A DNA stretch of 64,000 bases from contig JALVOC010000089.1 of the NCBI GenBank assembly GCA_027032075.1, forward strand, positions 186,001 to 250,000, read 5' to 3'. Of this stretch, positions 1 to 10,076 are shown piece by piece. This DNA is from Chromatiales bacterium (GTDB lineage Bacteria; Pseudomonadota; Gammaproteobacteria; UBA6429; Thiohalophilaceae). The notes below the pieces were generated by a model, which searched no databases, was not told the origin of the DNA, and saw only the letters and a program-made list of their open reading frames with translations. The position numbers and the translations under genes are program-made. Position 1 is the first letter of the stretch, and each line of letters opens with the position of its first letter.

Positions 1-1167
1 TTCATCGATGAAATCGATGCGGTGGGTCGCCACCGTGGTGCCGGCCTGGGTGGCGGGCATGATGAACGGGAGCAGACCCTCAACCAGTTGCTGGTGGAAA
101 TGGACGGTTTCGAGGGGAATGAAGGGGTGATCGTGATTGCAGCCACCAACCGTCCGGATGTACTGGACCCGGCATTATTGCGGCCGGGCCGTTTCGATCG
201 CCAGGTAGTGGTGCCTTTGCCGGATATGCGCGGGCGCGAACAGATACTCAAGGTGCACATGCGCAAGGTGCCCATCGCCGACGATGTCGATCCCAGGATC
301 ATTGCCCGTGGCACCCCCGGCTTTTCCGGTGCGGACTTGGCCAATCTGGTGAACGAGGCCGCATTGTTTGCTGCGCGTGCCAATCGCCGCCTGGTGGGCA
401 TGGAAGAGTTCGACAAGGCCAAGGACAAGATCATGATGGGCGCAGAGCGCAAGTCAATGGTAATGAGCGAGGAGGAGAAGAAACTCACCGCATACCATGA
501 GGCCGGTCATGCCATTGTCGGCTTGAATGTGCCCTCGCACGATCCGGTGTACAAGGTGACCATTATTCCGCGCGGGCGGGCATTGGGTGTCACCATGTTC
601 CTGCCGGAAGAAGACCGCTACAGTCTGAGCAAGGAGCGTCTGGAAAGCCAGATTGCCAGCCTGTTTGGCGGCCGTATTGCCGAAGAGCTGATTTTCGGTC
701 CCGAACATGTGACCACCGGAGCGTCCAATGATATACAACGGACGACGGAAATTGCCCGTAACATGGTGACCAAGTGGGGCTTGTCGGAAAAAATGGGGCC
801 ATTGACCTACAGTGAAGATGAAGGCGAGGTCTTCCTCGGCCATTCGGTAACGCAACACAAGAATGTCTCGGATGAAACGGCGCATATCATTGACGAGGAG
901 ATCCGCAGCATTATCGAACGCAATTATCAGCGTGCCGAAAAGATCCTGAAGGACAACATCGACAAGTTGCATAAGATGGCCGAGGCCTTGATCAAATATG
1001 AAACCATCGACAAGGAACAGATCGATGCCATTATGGCGGGGCGTGAACCAAGTCCGCCACCCGAGTGGGATGATCAAGAGCCACCAACCGGTAAGACATC
1101 CACTGACAAAGTCAAAAAGGACGGCAAAGAGGGTGGTAAAATCGGTGGCCCGGCCGGTGAACATTAA
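1..1167 (+). CDS. ftsH: ATP-dependent zinc metalloprotease FtsH (3' part)
   Basis: This is the C-terminal 388 residues of the membrane-anchored AAA+ protease that degrades unassembled or damaged membrane proteins and some cytosolic regulators. The reading frame is open from base 1, so the N-terminal membrane segments and Walker A lie outside the window. Visible parts are the Walker B FIDEID at the very start, the arginine-finger region LLRPGRFDR, and the zinc site HEAGH at 496-510 with the downstream TGASND segment that supplies the third metal ligand. The C-terminal tail is charged and rich in Lys, Gly and Pro, as is common. A strong terminator follows, separating it from folP, which is its usual neighbour in gammaproteobacteria. 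Confidence 0.98.
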   Translation, partial: FIDEIDAVGRHRGAGLGGGHDEREQTLNQLLVEMDGFEGNEGVIVIAATNRPDVLDPALLRPGRFDRQVVVPLPDMRGREQILKVHMRKVPIADDVDPRIIARGTPGFSGADLANLVNEAALFAARANRRLVGMEEFDKAKDKIMMGAERKSMVMSEEEKKLTAYHEAGHAIVGLNVPSHDPVYKVTIIPRGRALGVTMFLPEEDRYSLSKERLESQIASLFGGRIAEELIFGPEHVTTGASNDIQRTTEIARNMVTKWGLSEKMGPLTYSEDEGEVFLGHSVTQHKNVSDETAHIIDEEIRSIIERNYQRAEKILKDNIDKLHKMAEALIKYETIDKEQIDAIMAGREPSPPPEWDDQEPPTGKTSTDKVKKDGKEGGKIGGPAGEH

Positions 1168-1230
1168 CAAACCCGGTGATAAAAACCGGCTTGTGTGATG
1201 ATGTTGCGCTGGCAGGACGTAAAATGAAAG

Positions 1231-1263
1231 ACGGCGGACACCAGTAGGTGTCCGCCGTTTTTG
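1231..1263 (+). terminator. Rho-independent terminator after ftsH
   Basis: A perfect 11-bp stem (1231-1241 with 1248-1258) with loop CAGTAG is followed by a short T run. It lies 63 bases after the ftsH stop and ends before the folP start, so folP probably has some independent expression or depends on read-through. Confidence 0.85.
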
Positions 1264-1287
1264 TTATCAGTTGATACGCCAAGAACC

Positions 1288-2118
1288 ATGAAGCTTCCCT
1301 GTGGAAACCGCACCCTGGATTTGTCACAACCCGTGGTGATGGGTATTCTGAATGTGACCCCAGACTCCTTTTCTGACGGTGGCCGTTTCAGGCAAAAAGA
1401 TACGGCGCTCGAACACGTGCGGCAGATGCTCAACGAGGGGGCCGATATTATCGATGTCGGTGGTGAATCCACCCGTCCGGGGGCAGAGGCGGTGAGCGTG
1501 GCGGAAGAACTGGATCGTGTTATCCCGATCATCGAAGCTGTCCGTGCCGAAAGCGATGTGCCCCTCTCGGTTGACACCAGCAAGGCGGAAGTCATGGTCG
1601 AGGCGGTAAAAGCGGGTGCCAACCTTATCAATGATGTGCGGGCCTTGCGCGGCAAGGGAGCGCTGCAGGCCGCGGTGGAACTGAAGGTACCGGTATGCCT
1701 GATGCACATGCAGGGGGAGCCACGTGTGATGCAGCAGGCGCCCGCCTATGAGGATGTGGTGGCCGAGGTGTTGGAATTTTTACGCGCCCGCAGCCAGGCT
1801 TGTATCGAAGCCGGGATTGCGGAACAGCACATCGTTCTCGATCCTGGTTTTGGCTTTGGCAAATCCTTGCAGCATAATCTTCGTCTCTTTCAGCAACTGG
1901 AACAGTTCGTCGCTTTGGGGTTTCCTGTTCTCGTCGGCGTTTCACGCAAATCGATGATCGGGACACTGCTGGATATCCCGCTCGAGGAACGGCTGGCTGC
2001 AAGCGTGGCCCTGGCGGGGCTGGCAGTATGGCTGGGAGCCAGTATCATACGAGTGCATGATGTGCAGGCGACCGTGCATGCCGTTAGAATGTGCCAGGCA
2101 ATCAAACAGGCATCATAG
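1288..2118 (+). CDS. folP: Dihydropteroate synthase
   Basis: Condenses p-aminobenzoate with dihydropterin pyrophosphate in folate synthesis; cytosolic TIM barrel of 276 residues, the usual length. Signature motifs are [11 protein letters not shown] near residue 22, GGESTRPGA, the pterin-binding DPGFGFGK and the C-terminal [10 protein letters not shown] loop. A TTG at 1261 in the same frame falls inside the T tract of the ftsH terminator, so the ATG at 1288, giving [10 protein letters not shown], is preferred. The ftsH-folP-glmM order is the standard gammaproteobacterial arrangement. Confidence 0.96.
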   Translation: MKLPCGNRTLDLSQPVVMGILNVTPDSFSDGGRFRQKDTALEHVRQMLNEGADIIDVGGESTRPGAEAVSVAEELDRVIPIIEAVRAESDVPLSVDTSKAEVMVEAVKAGANLINDVRALRGKGALQAAVELKVPVCLMHMQGEPRVMQQAPAYEDVVAEVLEFLRARSQACIEAGIAEQHIVLDPGFGFGKSLQHNLRLFQQLEQFVALGFPVLVGVSRKSMIGTLLDIPLEERLAASVALAGLAVWLGASIIRVHDVQATVHAVRMCQAIKQAS

Positions 2119-2174
2119 CCAGGATCCTGCGACATAAACCTAAGAAACAGGAATGGTTTGGGGAAGAAAAAAAT

Positions 2175-3515
2175 ATGACACGTAAATATTTTGGGACGGA
2201 CGGCATACGCGGAAAAGTGGGGGAGTCGCCGGTCACTCCGGAATTTATCCTCAAACTTGGCTGGGCCGTGGGCAAGGTTTTGCCGGGTTCCACTTGCGGC
2301 AAGGTGCTGATCGGCAAGGACACCCGCATTTCGGGTTACATGTTTGAATCGGCGTTACAGGCGGGTCTTTCGGCTGCGGGGGTGGAGATTGGTTTACTGG
2401 GCCCCATGCCGACGCCGGGAATCGCGTACCTGACGCGTACCTTTCACGCCTGTGCCGGGATTGTGATCAGTGCCTCCCATAATCCTTACTATGACAACGG
2501 TATCAAGTTCTTCTCCGCCGAGGGCACCAAGTTGCCGGATGAGGTGGAACACGCGATCGAAGCTGAACTGGACAAGCCGTTGAAATGCAATGAATCGGTG
2601 GCGCTCGGTAAAGCCATTCGTATCAGTGATGCGGCCGGCCGTTACATCGAGTTTTGCAAAAGTACTTTTCCCTCCCATCGGAGCCTGCGCGGCTTGAAGC
2701 TCGTTCTGGATTGCGCCAACGGTGCGACCTATCATATCGCCCCCGCTGTGTTTCAGGAATTGGGGGCAGAGGTCGTTGTCCTGGGGGACCAGCCAGACGG
2801 GCTGAACATCAACAAGGGATGCGGTTCCACCCATCCCACATGGCTACAGAAAAACGTTCTCCTGCAGAAAGCGGATCTGGGCATCGCATTCGACGGTGAC
2901 GGCGATCGGCTGATCATGGTGGATCATCAGGGCAACGTCGTGGATGGGGATGAACTGCTTTTCATCATCGCCATGGATCGATGGCGTCAGGGAACCCTCA
3001 ATGGCGGCGTGGTCGGCACCCAGATGAGCAACCTGGGGCTGGAGCACGCCCTGGGACGGAAAACCATTCCCTTTTTGCGAGCGGCGGTGGGCGATCGCTA
3101 CGTGATGGAAAAGCTGCTGGGGGAAAACTGGATCCTGGGCGGGGAGTCTTCCGGACACATCATTTGCCTGGATCGGACCACAACCGGTGACGGCATCGTT
3201 TCCGCACTCCAGGTGCTGGCGGCAATGGTGCATGCCGAAAAATCGCTGCAGGAGATGCGCGAAGGCATGACAAAATATCCCCAGGTTTTGCTCAACATCA
3301 AGTTAAAAAACCATGTGGACGTGCTGGCGGATCCGCGGGTGAAGACCGCTGTCGAGATGGCGGAACAGGAACTGGCGGACGCAGGCCGGATCCTGCTGCG
3401 CCCCTCGGGCACCGAGCCCCTCATCCGGGTGATGGTGGAAGGTCAGGATGCGGGCCAGGTCGAAACCGTGGCACAGGAACTGGCCGACGTGGTCACGACC
3501 GCCCTTCAGGCCTGA
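2175..3515 (+). CDS. glmM: Phosphoglucosamine mutase
   Basis: Interconverts glucosamine-6-phosphate and glucosamine-1-phosphate, feeding UDP-GlcNAc, peptidoglycan and LPS synthesis. The 446-residue product begins FGTDGIRG after a few residues. It has the phosphoserine active-site loop SASHNP with Ser at about residue 101, the Mg-binding DGDGDR, and the C-terminal phosphate-binding [11 protein letters not shown]. An upstream in-frame start at 2091 would overlap folP and add an atypical basic leader, so the ATG at 2175 is chosen. A stem-loop terminator follows. Confidence 0.96.
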   Translation: MTRKYFGTDGIRGKVGESPVTPEFILKLGWAVGKVLPGSTCGKVLIGKDTRISGYMFESALQAGLSAAGVEIGLLGPMPTPGIAYLTRTFHACAGIVISASHNPYYDNGIKFFSAEGTKLPDEVEHAIEAELDKPLKCNESVALGKAIRISDAAGRYIEFCKSTFPSHRSLRGLKLVLDCANGATYHIAPAVFQELGAEVVVLGDQPDGLNINKGCGSTHPTWLQKNVLLQKADLGIAFDGDGDRLIMVDHQGNVVDGDELLFIIAMDRWRQGTLNGGVVGTQMSNLGLEHALGRKTIPFLRAAVGDRYVMEKLLGENWILGGESSGHIICLDRTTTGDGIVSALQVLAAMVHAEKSLQEMREGMTKYPQVLLNIKLKNHVDVLADPRVKTAVEMAEQELADAGRILLRPSGTEPLIRVMVEGQDAGQVETVAQELADVVTTALQA

Positions 3516-3541
3516 TTTCCTTCTCTGATTTGATTTATTGC

Positions 3542-3572
3542 AGCGTGAAAGGTAAGCTTTCGCGCTCTTTTT
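3542..3572 (+). terminator. Terminator after glmM
   Basis: A 10-bp stem with one G-T wobble (3542-3551 with 3557-3566) and a 5-base loop is followed by CTTTTT. It lies between glmM and tpiA. Read-through to tpiA is possible because only about 35 bases separate it from the next start. Confidence 0.7.
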
Positions 3573-3606
3573 ATATTAGATGACGGACCGTAACAAGGGG
3601 ACTCGT

Positions 3607-4359
3607 ATGCGTAAACCACTGATTGCCGGCAACTGGAAAATGAACGGCTCCCGCGCCAGCATCAAGGAACTGCTTGACGGCATCAAGGCGGGTATCGATG
3701 AAGTGAAAACGGCCGAGGTGGCTGTTTGCCCACCATTTGTCTATCTGGCGGATGTGCAGCAGCAGCTCAGTGGGACACCGATTGCTTGGGGTGGACAGAA
3801 TCTCAGTACCGAGGAGAAAGGCGCCTTCACCGGAGAAATCGCTGCCTCGATGTTGCTCGATTTTGGTTGTAAATACGTGATTGTGGGCCATTCTGAGCGC
3901 CGCACCCTTTATGGTGAGGACGATGCGGTGGTTGCGGTAAAATACGGCGTGGCCCGTCAGGCGGGCTTGAAGCCCATCCTCTGCATCGGTGAGACCCTCG
4001 AGGAGCGCGAAAAAGGCATCACCGAAGATGTGATTGCGCGCCAGCTCAACGCTGTGATCGAAAAAGAAGGCGTTGCGGCCCTGGGGGACGGCGTGATCGC
4101 ATACGAACCGGTTTGGGCGATTGGCACGGGAAAAACCGCCACTCCGGAGCAGGCACAGGCGGTTCATGGCTTCATTCGCAACCTGATTGCTGACAAGGAT
4201 GCCGCTGTGGCTGAACAGGTACGTATTCAATATGGCGGGAGCATGAACGCGGCAAATGCGGCCGAACTGCTCTCCATGCCGGACATCGATGGTGGCCTGA
4301 TTGGCGGGGCCTCGTTGAAAGCGGAAGATTTTCTGACAATCTGCCGGGCGGCTGGATAA
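3607..4359 (+). CDS. tpiA: Triosephosphate isomerase
   Basis: Interconverts dihydroxyacetone phosphate and glyceraldehyde-3-phosphate. The 250-residue TIM barrel shows the catalytic Lys in GNWKMN at residue 11, the His in VGHSERR, the Glu in [10 protein letters not shown] with the flexible loop 6, and phosphate-binding GGS and GGLIGGASL. An ATG at 3580 in frame is possible, but the AAGGGG Shine-Dalgarno six bases before the ATG at 3607 and the family N-terminus favour 3607. It sits directly upstream of secG, a frequent arrangement. Confidence 0.96.
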   Translation: MRKPLIAGNWKMNGSRASIKELLDGIKAGIDEVKTAEVAVCPPFVYLADVQQQLSGTPIAWGGQNLSTEEKGAFTGEIAASMLLDFGCKYVIVGHSERRTLYGEDDAVVAVKYGVARQAGLKPILCIGETLEEREKGITEDVIARQLNAVIEKEGVAALGDGVIAYEPVWAIGTGKTATPEQAQAVHGFIRNLIADKDAAVAEQVRIQYGGSMNAANAAELLSMPDIDGGLIGGASLKAEDFLTICRAAG

Positions 4360-4384
4360 ATATCCAGCAGGAGACAAAGTAGAC

Positions 4385-4753
4385 ATGTTGCACAATATTA
4401 TTATGGTGTTCCACGTTCTGATTGCGGTCGGACTGGTGGCGCTGATCCTGCTCCAGCAGGGCAAGGGAGCGGAAGCGGGTGCTGCCTTCGGCAGTGGTGC
4501 GTCCGGTACGGTTTTCGGTTCCCGCGGTTCGGCCTCGTTTCTGACCCGGAGCACGGCGGTACTGGCCACCCTGTTTTTCATCACCAGCCTGACGCTGGCC
4601 TATCTTTCGACACAGCAAACCAAGCCAACCAGCGTGGTGGAGCAGATCCAGCAGCAAAAGGTGGAAAAACAGCCCGTTTCGGATGTTCCGGTTGCCGAAC
4701 CATCCCGGGATGAAAAAACGGTACCGGCAACGGACGTTCCAGCTGCCGAATAA
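4385..4753 (+). CDS. secG: Protein translocase subunit SecG
   Basis: Small accessory membrane subunit of the SecYEG translocon. The 122-residue protein has two hydrophobic segments (about residues 3-24 and 54-75) separated by the conserved [15 protein letters not shown] / SGTVFGSRG cytoplasmic loop. A polar, Gln/Val/Pro-rich C-terminal tail of about 45 residues follows, longer than the core needs and typical of gammaproteobacterial SecG. AGGAGA lies upstream of the start. tRNA-Leu begins 18 bases after its stop, as in many relatives. Confidence 0.94.
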   Translation: MLHNIIMVFHVLIAVGLVALILLQQGKGAEAGAAFGSGASGTVFGSRGSASFLTRSTAVLATLFFITSLTLAYLSTQQTKPTSVVEQIQQQKVEKQPVSDVPVAEPSRDEKTVPATDVPAAE

Positions 4754-4771
4754 CAAACGAAAGAAATCATT

Positions 4772-4856
4772 GCCGAAGTGGTGGAATTGGTAGACACGCT
4801 ATCTTGAGGGGGTAGTGGCGAAAGCCGTGCCGGTTCGAGTCCGGCCTTCGGCACCA
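4772..4856 (+). tRNA. tRNA-Leu (anticodon GAG)
   Basis: An 85-nt class II tRNA. The acceptor stem is GCCGAAG (4772-4778) with CTTCGGC (4846-4852), discriminator A, and CCA encoded at 4854-4856. The anticodon stem CTATC/GGTAG encloses loop TTGAGGG with anticodon GAG at 4806-4808. The long variable arm has a GGC-GAAA-GCC hairpin, and the T arm contains GGTTCGAGTCC. Its place after secG matches E. coli leuU. Confidence 0.97.
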
Positions 4857-5514
4857 TATTCAGTGACAAGCCAGGTATCCGCGCGGGAAAAGGAGCCTGG
4901 TTGTAATTCCGGGATCCTGGGTCATCATCAGGATAAATTCCCACTCGAAACTGGTGCTATTCCCGCAGAGTGAGGCAGGGGCAACCCTGGGTTGCCCGAG
5001 TGACGCAATTGGCCCACATACTGACTGACAAGTCTGCCACTGTTATCTCTTGTATGCCGCCGCGGTATGACGCGTTGAAATATCCATAACGTACGCAACA
5101 TATTTCTGGAGGGGAAATACCACTTCCAAAACAAGCCACTGAATCCTCCCGCGGCAAACACCGCTTCTCCTTTTCAGGTATTCCTATAAACATACAGGTT
5201 ATCAGGGTAAAGGCATCAGCCTTTTTACATCGATATCGTTTTATAACGGTATAATTTTTATCACAAATCGTCCGTGTCAGGCTGTCTGGGTATGGCGGGC
5301 ATAATTTCCGCGCCAGTGATTTTTTTTATACACCTACAAAACTCGTAAACTATTGAAATACGAAAAAAACTTCCACCGTTATAAACTTGACGGATTTAAA
5401 CCCCTGGCCTAGACTGGCCATTCCCACTTTAGCGGGTACGCGCATAACAAAAAATCAAGATAAGCAGAGACCGACCATAAAAAATCTGCTTGGCTAACGG
5501 GTTGAGGAATTCAC
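4857..5514. other. Non-coding region upstream of nuoA
   Basis: About 660 bases with no convincing gene; the short ORFs here have no recognisable features. The first half has mixed composition and contains a palindrome GGGCAACCC-T-GGGTTGCCC at 4979-4997 with no T tract, so it is more likely a protein site than a terminator. The second half (about 5200-5400) is A+T rich and leads into a candidate sigma70 promoter. The region probably holds the control sequences of the nuo operon. Confidence 0.5.
5387..5415 (+). promoter_or_regulatory. Candidate sigma70 promoter of the nuo operon
   Basis: TTGACG at 5387-5392 and TAGACT at 5410-5415 are separated by 17 bases, about 100 bases before the nuoA start and after an A+T-rich stretch. 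It is the best match in the gap. No experimental start site is known. Confidence 0.45.
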
Positions 5515-5871
5515 ATGTTAGAAAATTACCTGCCGGTTTTGATTTTCATCGTGGTAGGTATCGCTGTTGGCGGGGTAATGATCGCAATGGGGTTTATGCT
5601 TGGGCCCCACCGCCCTGACAGTGAAAAACTCTCTCCTTATGAATGCGGTTTCGAAGCATTTGAAGATTCGCGCATGAAATTCGATGTTCGCTATTATCTG
5701 GTAGCTATCCTTTTTATCCTGTTTGATCTTGAAATCGCATTTTTGTTTCCCTGGGCTGTGGTATTGAAAGAAATCGGCTGGTTTGGTTATATCGCCATGA
5801 GCATATTTCTCGGCATCCTGGTGATTGGCTTTATTTACGAGTGGAAGAAAGGGGCCCTCGAATGGGAATAG
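5515..5871 (+). CDS. nuoA: NADH-quinone oxidoreductase subunit A
   Basis: Small membrane subunit of respiratory complex I at the junction of the peripheral and membrane arms. The 118-residue protein has three hydrophobic helices and the conserved segment [21 protein letters not shown] with its loop Cys between helices 1 and 2. It opens the 14-gene nuo operon, and nuoB starts inside its last codons. Confidence 0.97.
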   Translation: MLENYLPVLIFIVVGIAVGGVMIAMGFMLGPHRPDSEKLSPYECGFEAFEDSRMKFDVRYYLVAILFILFDLEIAFLFPWAVVLKEIGWFGYIAMSIFLGILVIGFIYEWKKGALEWE

Positions 5872-6341
5872 AAGGGGTATTCAAAGAAGGTTTCGCCACG
5901 ACTTCGGCGGACAAACTGATTAACTGGGCGCGCACCGGTTCCTTATGGCCGATGACTTTTGGTCTGGCCTGTTGCGCGCTTGAAATGATGCATGCGGCTG
6001 CATCGCGTTATGATCTGGATCGCTTCGGCATGGGTGTGTTTCGCGGCAGCCCGCGACAGTCCGACGTGATGATTGTTGCCGGCACGCTGTGTAACAAAAT
6101 GGCACCGGCGCTGCGTAAGGTCTACGACCAGATGGCGGAACCGCGCTGGGTGATTTCCATGGGCTCTTGTGCCAATGGCGGTGGCTATTATCACTATTCA
6201 TATTCGGTGGTACGTGGTTGTGATCGCATCGTGCCCGTTGATATCTATGTCCCGGGTTGTCCTCCTACGGCAGAAGCGTTGATCTACGGTTTGATGCAAT
6301 TACAGAATAAAATTCGCCGTACCAATACGATTGCCCGTTAA
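5862..6341 (+). CDS. nuoB: NADH-quinone oxidoreductase subunit B
   Basis: Carries the terminal [4Fe-4S] cluster N2, which donates electrons to quinone. The four ligand cysteines are visible: the tandem CC in LACCALEMM, the Cys in GSCANGGG and the Cys in VPGCPP. The product is 159 residues from the ATG at 5862, which overlaps nuoA by 10 bases and has GAAAGGGG upstream. An earlier GTG at 5841 would add seven non-conserved residues. Confidence 0.97.
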   Translation: MGIEGVFKEGFATTSADKLINWARTGSLWPMTFGLACCALEMMHAAASRYDLDRFGMGVFRGSPRQSDVMIVAGTLCNKMAPALRKVYDQMAEPRWVISMGSCANGGGYYHYSYSVVRGCDRIVPVDIYVPGCPPTAEALIYGLMQLQNKIRRTNTIAR

Positions 6342-6355
6342 GCGAGTCTGCTTGT

Positions 6356-6976
6356 ATGTCTGAATATTACGCAAACGTGGCTGAGACACTCCAACAACGG
6401 CTGGGAGGTTCGATAGAGAAAGCGGAAGTTCAATATCATGAACTCACCGTGACCATTGCAGCCGATAAACTTGTGGAAGTGTGTCGTCAGCTGCGTGATG
6501 ATGATGCCCTCGCATTTGAAGAACTCATCGATATTTGTGGGGTGGACTACAGTGAGTACGCAGAAGGAAGCTGGCAGGGTGCGCGATTTGCCGTTGTTTA
6601 TCACCTCTTGTCCATAAAACACAACCATCGACTCCGCGTTAAAGTCTTTGTCGACGGTGAAATGCCGTTGCTGGATTCGGTTATCGAAATCTGGAATTCT
6701 GCCAATTGGTATGAGCGTGAAGCATTTGATCTCTTCGGTATTGTTTTTGAAGGCCATCCCGATCTGCGCCGTATCCTCACTGACTATGGTTTTATCGGGC
6801 ATCCCTTCCGCAAGGATTTTCCGATTGTGGGCAATGTGGAAATGCGTTTTGATCCGGAAAAAAGACGTGTGGTTTACCAGCCGGTGACGATCGAAGCGCG
6901 TGTTAACCAGCCGCGTGTGATCCGTATGGATCATCGTTATCTGCGCGAGGAACAAGAGGAAAAAAGCGATGCCTGA
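6356..6976 (+). CDS. nuoC: NADH-quinone oxidoreductase subunit C
   Basis: 30-kDa subunit of the complex I peripheral arm that packs against NuoD and shapes the quinone pocket. The 206-residue product carries the family signature [25 protein letters not shown] split around position 120, followed by GHPFRKDFP. It is separate from nuoD, unlike the fused nuoCD of enterics. It overlaps nuoD by 8 bases, indicating translational coupling. Confidence 0.96.
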   Translation: MSEYYANVAETLQQRLGGSIEKAEVQYHELTVTIAADKLVEVCRQLRDDDALAFEELIDICGVDYSEYAEGSWQGARFAVVYHLLSIKHNHRLRVKVFVDGEMPLLDSVIEIWNSANWYEREAFDLFGIVFEGHPDLRRILTDYGFIGHPFRKDFPIVGNVEMRFDPEKRRVVYQPVTIEARVNQPRVIRMDHRYLREEQEEKSDA

Positions 6977-8222
6977 AATTCGGAACTATACCTTGAATTT
7001 CGGGCCGCAACATCCCGCGGCACACGGGGTATTACGCCTGGTGCTGGAGATGGATGGTGAAGTCGTACAACGTGCCGATCCCCATGTCGGTTTGTTGCAC
7101 CGCGGTACGGAAAAGCTGGCTGAAAGCAGGATGTACAACCAGACCATTCCCTACATGGACCGTCTGGATTATGTATCCATGATGTGTAATGAACATGGTT
7201 ACGTGCTGGCGCTGGAGAAATTACTTGGAATCGAGGCACCACTGCGTGCCCAGTATATCCGGGTGATGTTTGATGAAATTACCCGCTTGCTGAATCATCT
7301 CATGTGGTTGGGAACGCACGCCCTGGATATCGGCGCGATGACCATGTTCCTCTATTGCTTCCGTGATCGTGAAGATCTGTTCGACATGTATGAGGCCGTA
7401 TCCGGCGCGCGCATGCATGCGGCATATTATCGCCCTGGTGGTGTCTATCGGGATTTGCCGGAGAGCATGCCGAAATTCAGTGAAACAAAATACAAGGATG
7501 CAGCAGAGGTCGAGCGTCTGAACGAGGCACGCAGCGGTTCCTTACTGGATTTCATTGAAGATTTCACCAACCGTTTTCCACAGCATGTGGATGAATATGA
7601 AACCCTTCTCACCGATAACCGTATCTGGAAACAGCGCACGGTTGATATTGGTGTGGTTTCACCGGAGCGGGCCTTACAACTTGGTTTTACCGGCCCGATG
7701 CTGCGCGGTTCCGGGGTAGAGTGGGATTTGCGCAAAAAACAACCCTATGAGGTGTACGATCGTCTGGATTTCGATATTCCCGTGGGGGTGAACGGCGATT
7801 GTTATGACCGCTATCTGGTACGGATTGAGGAAATGCGGCAATCAACCCGTATCATCAGGCAATGTGTGGAATGGCTGCGCAACAACCCCGGCCCGGTGAT
7901 TCTGGATAATCATAAAATTGCGCCACCGAAACGGGTAAAAATGAAAGGGGACATCGAATCCCTCATTCATCATTTCAAACTGTTCTCTGAGGGTTTTGTT
8001 TTGCCGCAAGGCGAGGTTTATACCGCCATTGAGCATCCCAAAGGTGAATTTGGTATCTACCTGGTTTCTGACGGGGCGAACAAGCCCTACCGGCTGAAAA
8101 TCCGGGCGGCAGGGTTTGCGCACCTGTCCGCCATGAATGAAATGGCAAAGGGACACATGCTTGCTGATGTGGTGGCCATTATTGGTACGATGGATATTGT
8201 ATTTGGAGAAATAGATCGATGA
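6969..8222 (+). CDS. nuoD: NADH-quinone oxidoreductase subunit D
   Basis: 49-kDa subunit, related to hydrogenase large subunits, lining the quinone-binding cavity with NuoB. The 417-residue product begins with [15 protein letters not shown], contains the [12 protein letters not shown] segment with the quinone-site His and [11 protein letters not shown], and ends DIVFGEIDR as expected. It is coupled to nuoC (8-base overlap) and to nuoE (ATGA overlap). Confidence 0.97.
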   Translation: MPEIRNYTLNFGPQHPAAHGVLRLVLEMDGEVVQRADPHVGLLHRGTEKLAESRMYNQTIPYMDRLDYVSMMCNEHGYVLALEKLLGIEAPLRAQYIRVMFDEITRLLNHLMWLGTHALDIGAMTMFLYCFRDREDLFDMYEAVSGARMHAAYYRPGGVYRDLPESMPKFSETKYKDAAEVERLNEARSGSLLDFIEDFTNRFPQHVDEYETLLTDNRIWKQRTVDIGVVSPERALQLGFTGPMLRGSGVEWDLRKKQPYEVYDRLDFDIPVGVNGDCYDRYLVRIEEMRQSTRIIRQCVEWLRNNPGPVILDNHKIAPPKRVKMKGDIESLIHHFKLFSEGFVLPQGEVYTAIEHPKGEFGIYLVSDGANKPYRLKIRAAGFAHLSAMNEMAKGHMLADVVAIIGTMDIVFGEIDR

Positions 8223-8731
8223 TGGCAAAACAGAACAAGATGACAAGCAAGCTTCATCTTATTTCTGATGAATCCCGTAATGAAATCGATCGCTGGATAA
8301 AAAAATATCCGGAGGGACAACAGCGTTCTGCCGTAATGGCGGCGTTGCGTATCGTTCAGGATCAAAACAAGGGTTATCTGACCAGCGAGTTGATGGATGC
8401 GGTTGCCGAATATCTGGAAATGCCGCCAATCGCCGTCTATGAGGTGGCGACGTTTTATTCCATGTATGAACATGAACCGGTGGGGCGCCACAAGATCTGC
8501 GTCTGTACCAATATTTCCTGTATGTTGCGTGATTCTGACAATATCGTAAAACATTTGAGCGAACGGCTTGGCATCAAACTGGGGGAAACGACCACAGATG
8601 GACGCTTTACCCTGAAGGAGGTGGAATGCCTCGGTGCCTGTGTCGAAGCGCCCGTATGCCAGATTGGCGACACTTATTATGGTGATCTGACACCTGAAAA
8701 AATTGATCAGATCCTGGAAAACCTGGACTAG
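8219..8731 (+). CDS. nuoE: NADH-quinone oxidoreductase subunit E
   Basis: 24-kDa thioredoxin-fold subunit holding [2Fe-2S] cluster N1a beside the flavin subunit NuoF. In this 170-residue protein the ligands are CTNISC (two Cys) and [11 protein letters not shown] region (two Cys). The helical N-terminal part contains [17 protein letters not shown]. The start ATGATG offers two adjacent codons; the first, overlapping the nuoD stop, is used here. Confidence 0.96.
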   Translation: MMAKQNKMTSKLHLISDESRNEIDRWIKKYPEGQQRSAVMAALRIVQDQNKGYLTSELMDAVAEYLEMPPIAVYEVATFYSMYEHEPVGRHKICVCTNISCMLRDSDNIVKHLSERLGIKLGETTTDGRFTLKEVECLGACVEAPVCQIGDTYYGDLTPEKIDQILENLD

Positions 8732-8781
8732 AAACCCAGCTGTGATGATAACGATAAAAAAACATATCCGGGGAGGAAAAC

Positions 8782-10059
8782 ATGGCAAATGAAGTCTGTT
8801 TTCGCACCCTGCATCTTGACAAACCGTGGACGCTCGAAAGTTATCGGAGTGTCGGTGGTTATGAAGTCCTGAAAAAAATTCTGGCGGAGAAAACACCGCC
8901 GGAAACCCTGATTGAAGAACTCAAGACTTCCGCCTTGCGCGGGCGCGGTGGTGCCGGTTTCCCCACTGGTCTGAAATGGAGTTTTATGCCGCGTACGGCA
9001 CCGGGTCAAAAATATATCGTCTGTAATTCCGATGAAGGCGAGCCCGGCACATGCAAGGATCGTGATATTTTGCGTTACAACCCGCACCAGTTGATCGAAG
9101 GCATGATCATTGCCGGTTATTGCATCGGTGCATCCAGAGGATACAACTATATCCGCGGTGAATTCTGGGAGCCCTACGAGCGTTTTGAAGCCGCTCTGGA
9201 TGAGGCGCGTAGCGCCGGTTTGCTGGGCAAGAACATTCTCGGCAGCGGCTTTGATTTTGAATTACATGCCCATCTTGGTGCCGGTGCCTATGTTTGTGGC
9301 GAGGAGACCGCCCTGCTCGAATCGATTGAAGGCAAAAAGGGGCAACCGCGTTTCAAGCCGCCTTTCCCGGCGGGGTTTGGTTTATATGGCAGGCCAACCA
9401 CCATCAATAATACGGAAACCCTGACATCGGTGCCGGTCATTCTGCAGAAGGGCGGGCAATGGTTTCTGGAGATGGGCAAACCCAACAATGGTGGAACCAA
9501 GTTGTTCTGTGTTTCCGGACATGTCAACAAGCCGGGAAATTTTGAGATCCCCTTAGGCACGCCGTTTGCTGAACTGCTGGAAATGGCGGGTGGCGTACGC
9601 AATGGCCATGCGCTGAAAGCGGTGATCCCGGGAGGTTCCTCGGTGCCGGTGATGCCAGCCGAGATCATCATGCAGACCGACATGGATTATGACTCACTAT
9701 CCAAGGCGGGAAGCATGTTGGGCGCGGGCTCCGTGATCGTCATGGATGAAACCACCTGCATGGTCAAGGTCCTGGCGCGGCTTTCACATTTCTATTATGA
9801 AGAGTCCTGCGGTCAATGTACGCCGTGCCGTGAAGGTACCGGCTGGCTGGCAAGAGTGTTGCACCGTATCGAGCACGGCGAGGGTAAGGCGGAAGATCTG
9901 GATTTGCTGGATGATGTGGCGGGCCGCATCAGCGGACGCACCATATGTGCCCTGGGTGATGCCGCCGCGATGCCGGTGAGAAGTTTTCTGAAGCATTATC
10001 GCGAAGAGTTTGAATATCATATCAAGCACGGTAAGTGCATGGTTGGAGCGCAAGCCTGA
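8782..10059 (+). CDS. nuoF: NADH-quinone oxidoreductase subunit F
   Basis: 51-kDa NADH-oxidising subunit with FMN and [4Fe-4S] cluster N3. In 425 residues it shows the glycine-rich NADH motif [10 protein letters not shown], the FMN-binding [28 protein letters not shown], and the N3 ligands in [11 protein letters not shown] plus a distal Cys in TICALGD. A good GGGGAGG Shine-Dalgarno precedes the start. The 50-base gap after nuoE is the longest inside this part of the operon. Confidence 0.97.
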   Translation: MANEVCFRTLHLDKPWTLESYRSVGGYEVLKKILAEKTPPETLIEELKTSALRGRGGAGFPTGLKWSFMPRTAPGQKYIVCNSDEGEPGTCKDRDILRYNPHQLIEGMIIAGYCIGASRGYNYIRGEFWEPYERFEAALDEARSAGLLGKNILGSGFDFELHAHLGAGAYVCGEETALLESIEGKKGQPRFKPPFPAGFGLYGRPTTINNTETLTSVPVILQKGGQWFLEMGKPNNGGTKLFCVSGHVNKPGNFEIPLGTPFAELLEMAGGVRNGHALKAVIPGGSSVPVMPAEIIMQTDMDYDSLSKAGSMLGAGSVIVMDETTCMVKVLARLSHFYYEESCGQCTPCREGTGWLARVLHRIEHGEGKAEDLDLLDDVAGRISGRTICALGDAAAMPVRSFLKHYREEFEYHIKHGKCMVGAQA

Positions 10060-10076
10060 AGGTGACGGGTCAGTTA

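Noticed and set aside
454-1170. 238-residue minus-strand ORF opposite ftsH
   Set aside because: Lies wholly on the antisense strand of a well-supported gene and has no domain-like features.
3571-4584. 337-residue minus-strand ORF opposite tpiA and secG
   Set aside because: Antisense shadow across two certain genes and a terminator.
4928-5193. Two short minus-strand ORFs upstream of nuoA
   Set aside because: No ribosome-binding site, no conserved-looking motif, and they overlap the probable nuo control region.
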